Under the pieces are notes generated by a model. It did no database searches, was not told where the DNA came from, and saw only the letters and a list, made by a program, of their open reading frames with translations. 64,000 bases of DNA from Halicephalobus mephisto. Taxonomy: Eukaryota; Nematoda; Chromadorea; Rhabditida; Panagrolaimidae. Both the position numbers and the translations under genes were made by a program. Of the stretch, positions 22,809 to 36,500 are shown piece after piece (within the stretch, counting starts at the first letter, position 1; each line of letters opens with the position of its first letter). The DNA lies in assembly GCA_009193035.1 (NCBI GenBank), contig SWDT01000163.1, positions 124,001-188,000 of the forward strand. Direction: 5' to 3'.

Positions 22809-24559
22809 ATGTCACTTTTAAATTCTGTATCAGGGTTTGTGAATGGGTTTGTGTTGGAAGCTATAAGTGATCAAAATTCGTCGAAACAAAGAGGTACGTT
22901 CTGAATCAATTGTTTATATCTAAACACGTGTTTCAGAGAATGAGAGGAAAAACTTAAGCGTTATTCTAAGTCTAATAATTGATAAATTCCTTGATTTACA
23001 TGCTAGAAGTTCCAAGGAACTTGATATTGATGCTGCTGAACTCGTCGATGTCCTAATTATCCTGGAGAAGATTTTGTGGCACGGATTCAAGTCCAAGCCA
23101 TCAGCTCCCTTCAATACATCAGCCGAAGATTTATGGACAGCATTGAAAGTATTCACTAAGCATGATGCTCCGTTGACGGAAACCTTTCGGAGTGTAAGTG
23201 CTTTAGAAAATCTTCCGACAGCAATCACACGGATTCGTGCCTTCTTGAGGATGCTGACGATGAAAAAGGAGCTTCACGATTTCTTCAATGCTATGTGTAC
23301 TTGTGATTTATCACATTTCTATGAGAACTGGGCATTTATGAGATCGGAATGTGGGCATGTCCTTGCTCCAATGCTTCTGGCTTTCAAAGTGTTCGATTGT
23401 AATCTGCTTTTGGATTTTGATGTTCTCAATTGTCTTCCTACTAACATTGACTTGTCAAGATATATAAAGCAGATCAGATGCACAAATCATCTGGAGGATC
23501 ATTCAAAGGAAGAGATCGAACAAGAAAAAAATTTCCAAGTCATCCTTGCTCAGAAGCAGTTTCTAGAAGATGAAAATAGGAAATTAATGTAAGTTCATAT
23601 ATTTGACGAGTATCTAGATGATGGAATTCATTATAGGCAAAGTCTGAAGGTTAAGGAACAACCAGAGAAAACTAATGTTGATGAATATACAAAGAAAATT
23701 GAAGAGTTGAAAAAAGCATTGAAGAAAGAGGAAGAGAAGGAACAGAAGACCGAGAAGCTTTATACAATATTACGAGATGAAAATAGGAAACTTCAAAGCA
23801 TACTAGAAAAACAATCAGCTGACTTTTCCTATCTCATCACTGGGGTCAAGAAAAAGATGGTCGAAAACGATTCTTCAATCCGGGGAAAACTGAAACATTT
23901 CGAAAGTGAGATCACTGATGTCGCCATCTCTCATTCAAACAAAATCGATGCCATTACGAAGAAATTCGAGATGACCAGACAATACTTGATTGGCCGATCC
24001 AATCGATCAGATGAAGAATTTTATGATCTAGTAGCCAAGATGGAGAAGAAACAGATGGAGCTCCAGGAGGCCCAGAAACAGAGAGAGGAATCTCTTCAGA
24101 GAGTCAAGGAGTTGGAACAAGAATCTCAAGCTGCACAGGCAGCACTTCAAGAACTCGCTGAACTTCGACTCATCTACAACCAAACGGCCCAGAAGCTTCA
24201 GGAAACAGAACAAGCATTGGTTGATTTAGGACCTCAATTGTCACAGTAAGTTAGATCCTTTCCTGATTTAAGTAATTGATGGTTACAGTTCCAAACTCCA
24301 AGTCGTGATGATGAAAGAACAGCTGCTGCCAGCATCTGAATGGGTTAAAGACTCTGATGTAACACATTGTTTATCGTGCAATGCCGAATTTACCGTAACT
24401 CTCAGGAAACACCATTGTAGAAGGTGTGGACAGATCTTTTGTGATCAATGTTCGACCAACAGAGTTAATCTTCCCTCCCATGCGAAGCAGGTTCGGGTCT
24501 GCATCCCCTGTTTTGACTTCTTGAAGGAAACTGTGCATTCCACAACTATCGTCACCTGA
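22809..24559 (+). CDS. RUN and FYVE domain protein (RUFY-like)
   Basis: RUFY proteins link endosomes to small GTPases and motors: the FYVE finger binds phosphatidylinositol 3-phosphate and the RUN domain binds GTPase-related partners. Four exons (22809-22893, 22937-23588, 23637-24245, 24289-24559) total 1617 nt and encode 538 residues. The start ATG at 22809 gives a short helix before the RUN domain (about residues 25-200). A long charged coiled coil (about 230-450, rich in Glu, Lys and Gln) follows. The C-terminal FYVE finger has WVKDSD, the basic RKHHCRRCG signature and four CxxC pairs (CLSC, CRRC, CDQC, CIPC), ending 11 residues after FDFL. All key zinc and lipid-binding residues are present. 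Introns are 43-48 nt. The protein lies head-to-head with the BCL9-like gene. Confidence 0.93.
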
Positions 24560-24854
24560 CTTAAAAATAATCACGAAAATCTATATCTCTGCCAAGAAAT
24601 TTAAAGGTTACTGGGAGCATAAAATTTATTTATACTAAATGTTGCAGTTAAACAAAAAGCAATGCAGGTTTTTGAGGTTTTAAATTCCCACTTAGAAAGA
24701 AACTTATGAAAATAGAAAACGGTAATTATGGTAATTCTGATGATTCACTGCTAAAATTAACTCGTTCATTTTTATGGTTGTTATGGAAATTTTTACCAAA
24801 AAATGTAATAACGTTCATTTCTGTTGTTTTATAATAGTGTGATTAGCGTCGACT
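24560..24854 (+). other. 3' flank of RUFY-like gene
   Basis: AT-rich sequence, presumably the 3' UTR and the leader of the next ORF. No gene or motif can be supported. Confidence 0.3.
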
Positions 24855-25271
24855 TTGGTTTTGCATCTCCTGTTTCTGCTTCCGACAGGTCGACAAGTCT
24901 CAAGTTGCAGTAAATTTACTCAAATTTTTATTTTTCCATTTTCATTTGGCAACCTGGCTCCTCTTCATCCAGATTACGAAGAAGCCCAACGACAAGGAGA
25001 CGAGAAAATCCGTCATCTCGGCTGGAGTCTTCTTCTCCTATGGACAATGGTCGTCTGCTGGATTACTAAAGAATATTGGTTCCCTGGACTTTTCTCCAAT
25101 AAAGTTCAAAATACTAATAGTGTTATATTAAAAATACGGCAATGGAAGGACCGATCTCGGGAAAGGAAGCTTCAACAACTCAACCATCAACTCGATATTG
25201 AACAGAAAAGACGGGAAGTCGAGGCATTAAAGAAATTATACTTTTATCCTGATTTGTATTTCCAATCATAG
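24855..25271 (+). CDS. small membrane protein of unknown function (5' end uncertain)
   Basis: The frame is open for 138 codons, but without an ATG before residue 65 or so; the first codon is TTG. The real start is therefore probably on an upstream exon, or the first part is not coding. From about HPDYEEAQRQGDEKIRHLGW onward it looks like protein: one membrane span (SLLLLWTMVVCWI), then a long basic and charged helix with KDRSRERKLQQLNHQLDIEQ, ending in YPDLYFQS. An acceptor-like CATCCAG just before DYEEAQ (about 24973) is a candidate exon start. I do not recognise the family. It follows the RUFY-like gene by about 300 bp on the same strand. Confidence 0.4.
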   Translation: MVLHLLFLLPTGRQVSSCSKFTQIFIFPFSFGNLAPLHPDYEEAQRQGDEKIRHLGWSLLLLWTMVVCWITKEYWFPGLFSNKVQNTNSVILKIRQWKDRSRERKLQQLNHQLDIEQKRREVEALKKLYFYPDLYFQS

Positions 25272-25509
25272 CTGTTTTATTTACTGGGAACGATGAAAGT
25301 ATCTTTGTTCTGTCGTAAAAATAGCGAATATTTACGTTTTGGAATTCTCATGACAAAATTGGAGTTTCATGAAAGTTTCCGGCATCCTTGAGAATTCAAT
25401 GAAAGACTGAAATCTTTAAATCTTGCAGAATTTTTTGGAATCAACATCGCGATTAAAAACCCCAAAAATTTGTGCTAAGATTACTTTATAACAATTTTTA
25501 TTTTATTTT
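25272..25509. other. intergenic, GAA/TTC words
   Basis: A short region between the small ORF and the inverted repeat. It has scattered GAA/TTC words around 25340-25440 and no gene. Confidence 0.3.
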
Positions 25510-25857
25510 TTATTGAATTATTGATGTATATGGGTATCATGGTCTAAAAGTATTAATAAAAGATATTATAGTTCATATAATGTCGAAATTTCAGTGTAAA
25601 TGTAGAAATAGTTTTAAGAAAGTATATTTGCTGATAATTTTCATCAAGATATATTAGAACCGAGGCTAATCAGAATAATACAATGATTTTGATCGAAAAA
25701 GGTATGACTGGCCCAACTCACACTCTCTGTAAAGGAATAAGTAACTTTTTTGAGCAATCTGCCAAAACTTCTGGCGAATAAATATATTTAAATTTCAAAT
25801 GTTTCTTTTTTTTAATCTTCCCATTGTTTCTGATTATTCTGCATACTTCATTGATAG
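25510..25857 (+). repeat. dispersed repeat, inverted partner of 8788-9140
   Basis: Near-identical reverse complement of the copy 16.7 kb to the left. The conserved core is about 25560-25857. It ends near TTGATAG at 25851-25857, where the two copies stop matching. It contains no ORF. Confidence 0.75.
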
Positions 25858-25879
25858 CTCTTGAATAATCTTTATAATT

Positions 25880-25990
25880 TTAATTTCGTGGAAACTTCTA
25901 GAATCTTCCAAAATCTAGTAAAACCTTATAGAACTGACGTCTGAATGTTTAAATTATGAAACTTTCTACAATTTTCCTGAAATTCGTGTT
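25880..25990. repeat. HSE-like GAA/TTC array
   Basis: Positions 25890-25909 read GGAAACTTCTAGAATCTTCC, four contiguous nGAAn/nTTCn units in exact 5-nt phase. Further imperfect units extend to about 25985. It lies just downstream of the mGluR gene's 3' end. Confidence 0.6.
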
Positions 25991-26097
25991 GAACAACGTC
26001 GTAAAAGCATAAATCTCTAATTTTACAATAGATTGATATTTTTAATATTTATTTGCTGACGTTGGTCAAATTATCTTTTCCATAATAATTGTCCTTT

Positions 26098-29000
26098 TCA
26101 CAGAAAAGTGGCAAAGGAATCAGCACTGATTTCTCGAAGAATTAGCTGTACCGGTCCGGGTTGGATTAGAGATCCTGAACTTTCATCATCACTGACATCG
26201 TTGCTTTCATCTTCGTCAGGTACCGTTTCCATTGAGCGATTATTGAAATGATTTGAGGGTTGTGAGGGAACGGGAGCACTTGACGACCGATTGGCCACGA
26301 CTACAGCTGCTGCAGTAACTGCACTAGAAGCTACAGCCAAGACTGCTGAGTTCCTCCTTCTGAGAATGATGGAATCATCGCTATCAAAACTCTGTCGGTT
26401 TTGAGAGACAGTGGAGGATGTGATTCCGACCGAGGACAATCGACGTGGGTGGATATGGTTGTGATTGAGGTCCTGTTGCTGAGCTGATAGAGATAGAGCG
26501 CGCCCCCGAGCTGCTCCAGCGTTTAGTGATGACGTGGGTATCGTCGGAAATTCCAATTTCAGCTCCTCCGCAATTAGAGCCGATTCCTCCAATAGGGGTG
26601 TGGTTGATTCCTGATTCTGCGCTGGCACAGAAGCAGGCCGATGATTCATGATCGTGACTGAGGAGTCCCCCAATCCCGGAGCTGGACGGTCCACAGACCC
26701 CGGTGGTGGAATCGTACGCCCCACTGGGCAACTCGCTTCGGCTAAAATATTAACCATTGACCTGCCAAGTGCGGAATTTCGAAGAGTGCAGTAACAAGAA
26801 GGGTAAACAGAAGGTCAGAAGCCTTGGGCAAATTTGAAGAACAAAAGGGAAAGTAACTTACAGAGAGCCAAAGTACTGGATTTGACATCCATGATCGAAA
26901 CAGCTGTACAATTTGTTGAAAAATCTGTCGGTAAATGTGGTTGAGGGGTTGTAAGTTGGCTAAAATAAGAATCCAAGGGATAATTGGGTAAATTCAGGGA
27001 AATTGGCGGATTCAATTCAAAGGATAAGTTCATTTTGCAAATATAGGGGAAACCATATTGTGGATGATGATCGAACAAAACCAACCTGATAAACCTCATT
27101 TGTTGATTGACTAATTTACCAACAGCAGAATGTCGGGTTCGAACGTTTTTATATGGTTGGAAAAGGACGATATAAACTTTTGGAGCGAAAAAACAGGCAA
27201 GAGCTACGGTTCCACTCATCGATATGCACATACATAAAGAAGTTATTTGAATCTAAAAGAAAAGTGAGGAAATCACCAAACATCCCGAAAAATTACTTTG
27301 AAATTATTCTGAGTAGCTACATAGATTGGAGCAAATGATGTCCACAGAATCGATGTTGAATACATAGTAAACCCGATAAGTCTCGTTTCGTTAAAGTTCT
27401 CAGGGATCTTCCTGGTCTTTACTGCATATATAGTACACAAGAGGATCAAGCAGATATTGTACCCGAGAGAGAAAATGAGATGCCAAGTTGCGTTTTTACA
27501 AGTAAGAACGGCTTCTGTTCTCGTTGGGAACTGGACATCTGTAGCCGGGGGATCCCAATAAAGCAAAAATAAGATTGAAATGATTTGGACGTTGACGATC
27601 GTCAGGCAGATGAGGACTTGAGCAGGAGGAGAAATGCACTTTGGCCGAACTGGAGAATTGGCTTTGAATACCCTCGCGAGTCTATTGGTCTTGACAAGAA
27701 TAGCTGCGTATACAGCACTCATCGAAAGGGCTATGAGGATTCGTTGAGCTGTGCAAATTAACAATGAAGGCTGACTAACAAGAACAAAGGTAGTAAAGTA
27801 ACAGAGGGCGATTCCGAAGAGCATGCAATAACAGAGTTCTCGTCCAGAAGCCATAACCACAGGAGTGTTGTTGTACTTGACGAACACGGAAACCACGAAT
27901 AGAGTAGCCAAGATGCCGCAAAGGGAGAAGATTGCAGGAACAAGTCCCCAAGCACTCATCCATTCCAGATAGATGGGCTTAATGTGACGGCAAGAATCGA
28001 GACCAGCATTGGGGACTTGACCTAGAGGACATTGGATACAACTCGTTTCGTTCACGATAATCGATGTTGTGATGTCGCAAGGGATACAAGTCCAGCAACA
28101 TGTCTGGTCCTGATAAGCTCTGTAAAATCCTCTTCCACAAGGAGTACTGCAAACGGAGACCGGTAATCCTGTGCTTCCATCCGTCGCTCTAAGACCATCA
28201 CGGATTCTTTCCAAGTCTATGTCGAGTTTGTTTCCAGCCATCCATCGGCCCACGATTGAGTAAACTCCCTTATCATCTAGTTGAAAGATCGAGTATTGAC
28301 CGATTCCGTCGCCATTGGCATCAATTAAAGGGGGTTGATTTGCTGAAATTTTTTATGATTTCTTTAGATGAGTAATTGAAACTAACGCAGAATGGATACA
28401 TTGCGGTAGAATTTCTGAAGTTGTTTTCCCTCGAATCCATGTTTTGACAAGTGACAGTGCTTCCATTCAATACCACTGCAATAAGCATCGATGTACTTGT
28501 GAAGGGCCCTCGCCATAATGTGGACAGTGTCAACGACATAAGGAACGTAAGCTTCTTGTTTGAAATTGTAGTTGACAGATTCGAAGCAACGACCGAAATT
28601 CTCGTTTATCCTATTTGAGCAATTCATGGACTGCCAATATTCAGAGAGGAATGTGTTTGCAGGCTTCAGACTTGCAAAATACTCATTAAATCCGTTGACG
28701 AACCTCGTTTTCGGCGCGACAGTAATTGCACCAGCCACAATCGCTTCATAGGACTTGATGACAGCGGCTTTCATTCCCCAAGAATCACTAGCCACAAACC
28801 TAAATAAATAAAATCATATTGTGGTAAATTAAAGAATGAAAATTACTACAAGATTACCTCAAGACAACTTCTAAAACTTCCTAGGAACTTCTAGAATCTC
28901 AGTTTTAGATGATTCTAGAAATTTTAACTAACTACTAAAAGATTTCAAAACTTTCCTCAAGGTTCTACAAGAATTCTGAATCTTCTATGAATCTCAAAGG

Positions 29001-30532
29001 TTTTAAAAGCATCTACTGGATCCTGGGAGATTTTATGAGATTCAAAATAGTTCTATATAATTCTAGGAAATTAAGAAAATTTCTCTGAGATTCTAGAGAA
29101 TTTCAAAATCTCTCATGAGACTCAAAGGTTTGGGAGCCCTTCACTGGGTTTTGGAAGATTCTAAAACCTTCCATAGGACTCTGGTTTGCAAACAACATAG
29201 TTTCACTCAACGTACCAGAAATACCCTTTTAATTCCGGATGAGATCCATTTTCAATCATCCTCTTCAAATTGGTTAAAAATCTTCTGAGATTATCTTCAT
29301 CGACAAACATAACGACCCCTCGGGCTTTGTTGGTGTGTCTCATTCGGATCAGTAATTCCGTGAATTGATCATCTGTCCATCTTCTGCTGATTTTATGAAT
29401 ATCCCCGTCGATACAGATGCCCATTTCTGTAGCTGCAGCTCGAAAACTATCCATTCCTCGTTCCCCATAAGAACCAGTATCTGCTACGGCATGAACATAG
29501 GTCCAATCTAGTTGAGCGACTAAATGAGCCATTGCCTTTGCTTGCAAATTATCAGGAGGAACTACCCGAGAAAAATATTCAAAGCTGAAAAATTTTCTTA
29601 CACTCAAGTCGCAAAAGTAAGATTACCGAGGCTTTTCACTAAGATCAACACCCGTAGAAGAATAACTGAGCATCGGAATTTTAAACAATTGTAACATTGA
29701 AGCGACCATGACAGAAACTTGACTAGAAGCCGCTCCAACGACGGCAGCTACAGGTTGACGTTGATAAGTGGCCCTTGAACCGTCAGAACAAGTTAATCCA
29801 TCAGAAGTTGACATCACGGATTTGATAAATTCCAGACTTTGTTCCAAAGCATGAGTTTCCACAGAGCTGAAAATTTTTCTTAGAATTATCTCTATTTTAA
29901 TTTCATTGCAAATATTCATTTCCTTCCGCATTTGAAATTACAGAATCCCCTGTATGTTTCATGGTCTTTTTCATGGGGAAATGCGACATAAATCTTTGAG
30001 GAAATAAAATTCAGATTAGTAAAAGTCAAATTGTGGAAAATGTTTTTCAGACATATTTCCGGTTGCTTTTGAATGGTTGTGACAAAACCCGGAATTAATA
30101 CTTGTTCAAAAGTCAAAAAAACTTTTTTAATTGAATTCAAACAACCAGAACTCAGTTAAGCCTGCTTGTTTTTGAATTCTCCTCGACAACGTCATCCTAT
30201 GGCTCATTTTTCGTTGAAATCATCCTTATTTTTAAAATTAAAAGAGTTAAATAATCTTACCAGGTGTCAAGTATCTGAGCTCCAAGTTTGATGTCAGGAA
30301 GTACATCTGGATTTTTATTGATGGATTCGAGGGAGAAAAGCATCGCAACCATTCGCTGGACTCCTTGATCGGCTTTGATTCTCCCACATTGTGAAGCATT
30401 TCTCCCAGCTTCATGAATAGGGAAGAGTCCACCGAGCATTATATCCCCTTCCAAATAAACTTGCCTGACTGCATATCCCGGCCAGATGGTCAGCAGGAGG
30501 GCCAAAACGGATGCAATCACTCGTCTCCGCAT
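26098..30532 (-). CDS. metabotropic glutamate receptor (class C GPCR)
   Basis: This family senses glutamate at synapses and signals through G proteins. Eight exons (30532-30261, 29866-29627, 29584-29216, 28799-28387, 28342-27297, 27252-27086, 26959-26862, 26741-26098) total 3249 nt and encode 1082 residues. A signal peptide (MRRRVIASVLALLLTIWPGY) precedes the Venus-flytrap domain: QVYLEGDIMLGGLFPIHEAG, LDTCSVETHALEQSLEF, GAASSQVS, the ligand-site loop SYSSTGVDLSE, GSYGERG and WFVASDSWG. The Cys-rich linker (CSTPCGRGFYRAY, TCCWTC) and seven spans follow, with FAPKVYIVLFQP after span 7. The roughly 240-residue tail is Ser-rich and ends in ATFL, which fits a class I PDZ ligand pattern. The start is the ATG one base after a TTTCAG acceptor. 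The last two junctions are less certain because the tail is not conserved. Confidence 0.95.
28858..29190. repeat. GAA/TTC array in mGluR intron 3
   Basis: Dense alternating GAA/TTC words (for example GATTCTAGAAATTTTAAC near 28912), less strictly phased than those at 4491 and 25890. They fill most of the intron between exons 3 and 4. Confidence 0.45.
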
Positions 30533-33500
30533 TCTGAAACCGAATCTCACCGGGAAGATTCTCGGGGAATCTGAATGACATCAGAAGTAGAGGATACGAT
30601 CATTTCCTGAAATAATTACAATAATAGTAAATGTAAAAAAAACGATAGACTTTGTTGAGGAGGAAATCCATCGTCGTCTGTCAAGGTCACAAATCACGCG
30701 GAGTTTTGCGGTTGGAAATTATGTAAATGCAAAAAGACAATTCCTTGAGATATTCATAAACTGATTTATTAATTTAGTCCGTTAACGTTCCTTTGAGTTT
30801 CACCTTTCCCTTGGAAATGGATAGACATGAAAAACCACGCCAAAACGAAAGAGGAGATTATGCAGGAGAGTTTTCTTCAGAGACAGAAAACGGCGGAAGT
30901 TTTGTTTTCTCGCTTTTTCAAAAGTGCTGGTGACAGCCATTTGTCACTTCGTAACCAGTCATCTATTGTGCATCTTATGGAATCTGCTTCCATTCAACGG
31001 AACTTGCTATAACTAAAATGAATGACCCCCATTTTCGAAATCATTTGTCTTAGGAAAATATGGACATTACTCATAAGTAACAATAAAATAAAATATTTTC
31101 CGTGATTGGCACTGAATAAATAAAATGTAAAAAACTACACCATTATAAAATTAGAAGCGAGTGTTGTTACGAAATTGTTTGGAAAGGAATTTTTGGAATA
31201 TTTTTAAAATTTATAAAACTATTGTAGAAAATAGAAGAGAGGAAGCCATGGAGGACATTGATTCTGGTAATAAGTGACCAGAATTACCGTTTTTTCGTAT
31301 CCACGAAAACTCGCTCTTTCTGTATGGGATTTCGAAAATTACAAAAAACTTACATTTTCGAATTACAACATTTATTGAGGAAACGAAACTTTCTTAAAAG
31401 ATAAATTCCTTCTTAGTCTTAATGGACATATAGGAGAGAAAAATGAAATGCTATCTGGATTTTTAAGAAGTTTCTAAAATTGTGAAACACAGAGTCGCAA
31501 CTATGTGGAATCCAAAAGGGGATTTTAAAATGCATAACCTCTGTGTACAGTTCAGCCAAGTTGTTCTTTGTCTTTGCCAACACCAGAATATTTGATATTG
31601 GAAGCAGCAGAACAATAGCTGAAGACTCCAAGATCGATTATAGTCAATCAAAGAGGCTCGGAATAGAAAAATATTAAATCCGTTTATTTAGAAGGATGAA
31701 ATTGTGTTCATTGGTTCTTTGCACTGAACATTCTGTTATGAAAGATTCAATCCTTTTCTTAACAACGGATTTAAATGCGTGCACACAAGCAGGAGAAGCA
31801 GAAGCCATATGATAGAAGTATGTACTCTAAATCCACAGGTAAATCCTATTTAAATTAGAATTCAACTTTGAAATCATGACCTTTGAGGGAAATTATTTCG
31901 AATATCGTTTCAAAATTTTTCACTTAATAGAAATCGTCAAGATTTGGAAAATATAAAACTACTTTGTAAAAAATAAGAAGAAACAAAAAAACGCCAGGAA
32001 GACGATTGAGCTTCGGGAAATACGAGCTTCTCGGATGCCGTCGACGTGTCCAGCTACGGGTGGTAGCAAAATCCGCGCACAACTAGCGTTTGAAGAAATC
32101 CGAGACAAAAGATAAAGACTAGACCTCTTGCTGCCACACTTTAAGTAATTTGGAAAACTTTGGATTAAAAATTACAAAGTGATATTTGTTATTCTTAATC
32201 CACCAGTGAAACCATACTATTCGGCAAAGTGGAAGCAGGCATTGCTGAAAAATTGAAAAGAATTTCAAGAATGTTCTGGAAACTCTTAGAATTTTAAGTT
32301 TCAGATGACTAAAGTTTTTTACAAGATTCTGAGAAATTCTATAAGATTCTGAGCATTTCTAGAGAACTCTAAGAAATTCCAAAAACTTTTACCGGATCCT
32401 GACAGACCTCAGAGGCTTTAATGAAATTCTTGAAGACTCAAAAAGATTCCACAAAGTTTCTGAATGTCTTCGAGACCTTAGAATACCCCAGAAGCTTTTA
32501 CGAGATTCTCAAAGATTTCAGAGCCCTCTATAAAATTTTAGAAAATTCTACAGATTTCCAGTAGCATCAAATTAAACAAAGCCAAAGAGGAAAAATTTCT
32601 AAAATTACTCTGTGACATTAATCCCTTCTATAAATTGAGTTAATCGTGAGTTAGAAGTTTTCCCAATAGAAGAAGAGCAAATTGTCCTTTGTCATGAAAC
32701 AACAGAGGTGGGTGTTTTTCGAAAATTTTCGTGATGGCGTGAAATTGTTTGTCGAAGAAACATTAAGGAAAAGCAAGGCATTTAAAGTTCAAGACATTCA
32801 AAATTCACAACTATAAAACAATTTAAATCCTCGAAATTGTTTATTTTGGAATAACCAGATAAAAGGATATCCTGGAAGCCAATAAATAAATTTTTCATGA
32901 AACATTAAAGTAGAAAATCATATTAATAAGGAAATTTTAAAAACATTATTATGAAATTGTCTGGATGCAAAATCCTAATGTTTTGGAAAATAAATTCTGA
33001 ATATTTGTCTTAGATGCTAGTTTCCAAATTCCGACTCAATTCTGAAAATTTCTGGGAATTTCTATAAACTGATTAAATTCCAGAATGTTACACTAGACTC
33101 TATAAAAGTACAAAATAATTTATAATATTTTCAGAAATTTGAGAAACCTCCATTAGATTGGAAATTGTACGAGTTTCTGCGAAATCCCTAGCATCAAGTA
33201 ATTAACGGAAATCTATCTAATCATTCAAGAAGAATAAATTGGAAGACAACGAGTAACCAAATGCTAGTTTTTCTATTTAGTTATAATTTTGGTCCTCTTG
33301 AACGACTTTAGCAGAGCCATATTGGGTTGCAACAAACACTTGTGGAAGAAAAGTATGCCGGTCCATTTGGCTTTTGCACATTTGAAAGTGGAAATTATTT
33401 TCAGATCCAGGAGGATAATAACTTCGGGATATCGACATTAAAGTTTATTGATCATGAATAAGGATAAAGAGAGTGGAAGCTTTGATTTACTCCCAGTGGG

Positions 33501-36500
33501 AGGATCATTTAAGAGCTTTTGCAAGAATTGGAAGCTGGAAACGGCTTTGGATAATCAACGAAGCTGCAGTCAAGCTTGACGCATCCCGACAAAGTGACAA
33601 AAACTTTTTTCGTAGTTGACCCCGGAGTACCCTAGAGAAGCAGCTAAAGAGGAAAATACTCAAGTTTGAATTTCAAACTTGAAAAGATAGTGACGGAAAA
33701 GCACTTTGGGCAATCCTGAGAAGCCGTCTGAAACACTAATGACAGGAGCTGCAACAATTTTTATTTCACTAACTCGCAAAAAGTTTTTATTGGGGCACTC
33801 CAGAACCTTAAAAGGTCCAAGTAGCATTAATCAACCGCAATTTGCCATGAAATTGAAAATCTAAGTACTAAAACAGACAGTCAAAAAACGACTTTTATGA
33901 ACTATGGACGAGAGTTCCATCAGAATGCGCATGAATAACTCTAATAAAGCCGCTAGAATCAGAAAATATTTGTGGGAGCCTTGTTAAAATTCTGAATCAT
34001 TGACAACCTTCCTTATGTGTGTACAAAGTCCAATTGAAGAAGAAATGTGCAAATTTAATTTATATCTTATTCACAACATTAATAAAATTAACACATCGAA
34101 ACCTCAGAACAATTGGATTTTCTTTTTTATCTATTTCCAAAGAACATAAGACTCAAAAGTACAAATTTCGACAAAAAACAAAATTATGTTATTACAAAAA
34201 GTACAAATGTTTTGAAATTGGTACGAATTTCTTAAAAAGTTTCGGAACTTGAGATTTCAAATATCGATCCTGTGTTTCTATTTCATTTTAGGACACTCTA
34301 GAACTTTTACAGAATCCTAGTTAAAACGTTAGAAACGGGAGTTTTAATGAAATTAACTGTTAACGAATATCTTAAAACATAGAAAACTTAAAATTTATTC
34401 GTTTTGGATTTAAAGGATTTTCTAAATTTCAAAATATCCCAAAAATTTAGAGCCAAGTACTGAATTCCGAAAGATTCTGCAAAATTAGAGTTTAAGAAAT
34501 AACCCCATATAAAAATAGGGATTTCAGGAAAAGTTCTTCAATCATGTTTTATTTCCTATTTTTATTTTTGCTCAATCAAGCATGAATGGTACTTTTCGCA
34601 TTTGATTGAAACTAATTCAAGCATTTAAGGAAAATAAACTTGTATTTCCAAGCTTGAGAATTTTTATTTTCTGTATCTTGTCGAGACCTGAAATTAAGAT
34701 TCCAATCTCGAAGATGAAGAAATTAAAATCATTCCAGCAGTTTATTTTCTTTATCTTTAATCCTAATGACTATCTGCATCCTTGGGATTAAAAAAACCAA
34801 TGCAAATAAATCCAACATCGACAAAAATTTAATGTGTTCTCACCGCGAATAGGTTTATTAAAGTTTTCTACATCGCTTCATACATCGTTTCTCCTTCGTT
34901 CGACTACTGAATCTTTACAGCATTGTGAGTTGCTGTAGTCAATTCACCTTCTAAAACAGACTTTGTTTTATTGAGAGTTAAATAAATACTCCATTAACTT
35001 TATATGACCTCCATTACAGTTATACTTAAAATTTAAGAAACTAGGAAAGAAAAAAACGAAAAAGCCGAAATAGAAAAGTACTTGAGTACAGTAATCGATA
35101 TTGGAGATAAAATTGTAATCGGAGAAAAGAAAAAATGATAAGAATTCATAATTGAAGCTTATAAAGAAAACAAATTTGCAAGAATTATAGATCATATTTA
35201 CAAAAGTTGCTAATAAGCAATGTATAGCGTTAAGTTGACATGAATTTGCAAAATGTTGATTTTCAATTCCTTCTGGGAGATTTTAAAAATTTTCATAAAT
35301 TTTTACTACTATAAAGATTGAAAAGGAATAATCACAGAGAATAAACTCATTCATGAACCTTCTTATGTGGCATTTCTTATGGCGGTATGTTTAGTGATGA
35401 GTGGAAGCGAATCAGGGACTTCGTGGCAGGAGTTCATTTTGTCTATCTAACTGAAAAAGGAAAGTGAACTAATGCTATGCTTATTGTAAGTCGTATATCC
35501 TATTTTTTATTATTATTAAGTTTTATTCGCCGAATTTTACATAGAATAAACTTATTCATGTACAACTCTTAGCTATAAGTGATATAAAATCATCTATAAA
35601 GTTCATTGATTTAACTATTCTTTTTCACCCTCTCTCTGAAACTGCATGCTATTATTAGGGCAATGTAATTATTGCAAATTTTGAAGGTTGAATTTCCTCT
35701 GCTCATGTTGTTTCTGTATCTCTTGACCTCCTATCAGAGATGAGCGAGATTCAACATATAGAGATACTTCATAAATCCTGATGATGTGATTGATAAGTAC
35801 TCATATCCGGATATTCTTACTTTTGTATCGTAAGAAAACCGAAACTTTGAGAATAAGTTGGGTTAAATCTATAAAAATCCAACAGCTCTCATGGCTTTAC
35901 CTTCTCACAATCTAATTTCTCAATTTGTCTTTTATTTTCTACTTTTTGTATTTTTTACTTATAGTGATGATCAAATATCAACTAGGCACCTGATGAAAGA
36001 TTTCATTGGGGCTAATTTGTCAAACGATCCAATCTAATATCTAAATCCTACATTTTTGTCGAGGTTTTCTTGGTCTTAGATGATGTTCAGTATATCTCAA
36101 ATTGTTTAAATTATTACCCTTCTTATTACAGAAGAAATCTGCAAAGTTCGTAAAATTTGAATCGTTTCTCACTTAACAAGTTTGCGAAGTGACTAATGAT
36201 ATTATTAATTTTCTTGAAGATTGACCTTGAAACTCAAGTAAAGGCGCATTGGAGTTGAAAAACTAACGGAGAGATTAAAAATCACACACTTTGTTTATTC
36301 TTTTTAATTTTTAATAATTATCTCACTGAAATTCCCATTATGACCTATGCTTTTGTTAAATATTTCATTATTTCTCTCAGTCACGACGTTTTTCAAGTCT
36401 GTAATTAGTTTTAAAACTTTGGTATTGTTCATTTTTCAAATACATGTTTCTCCGAATTCTCTGCAGTAAATAAAACTGGCCTCTTCACTCCCAGTCATTA

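Noticed and set aside
27130..27150. GGTTCGAA sequence resembling a B box
   Set aside because: It lies inside coding exon 6 of the mGluR gene and has no A box or stems.
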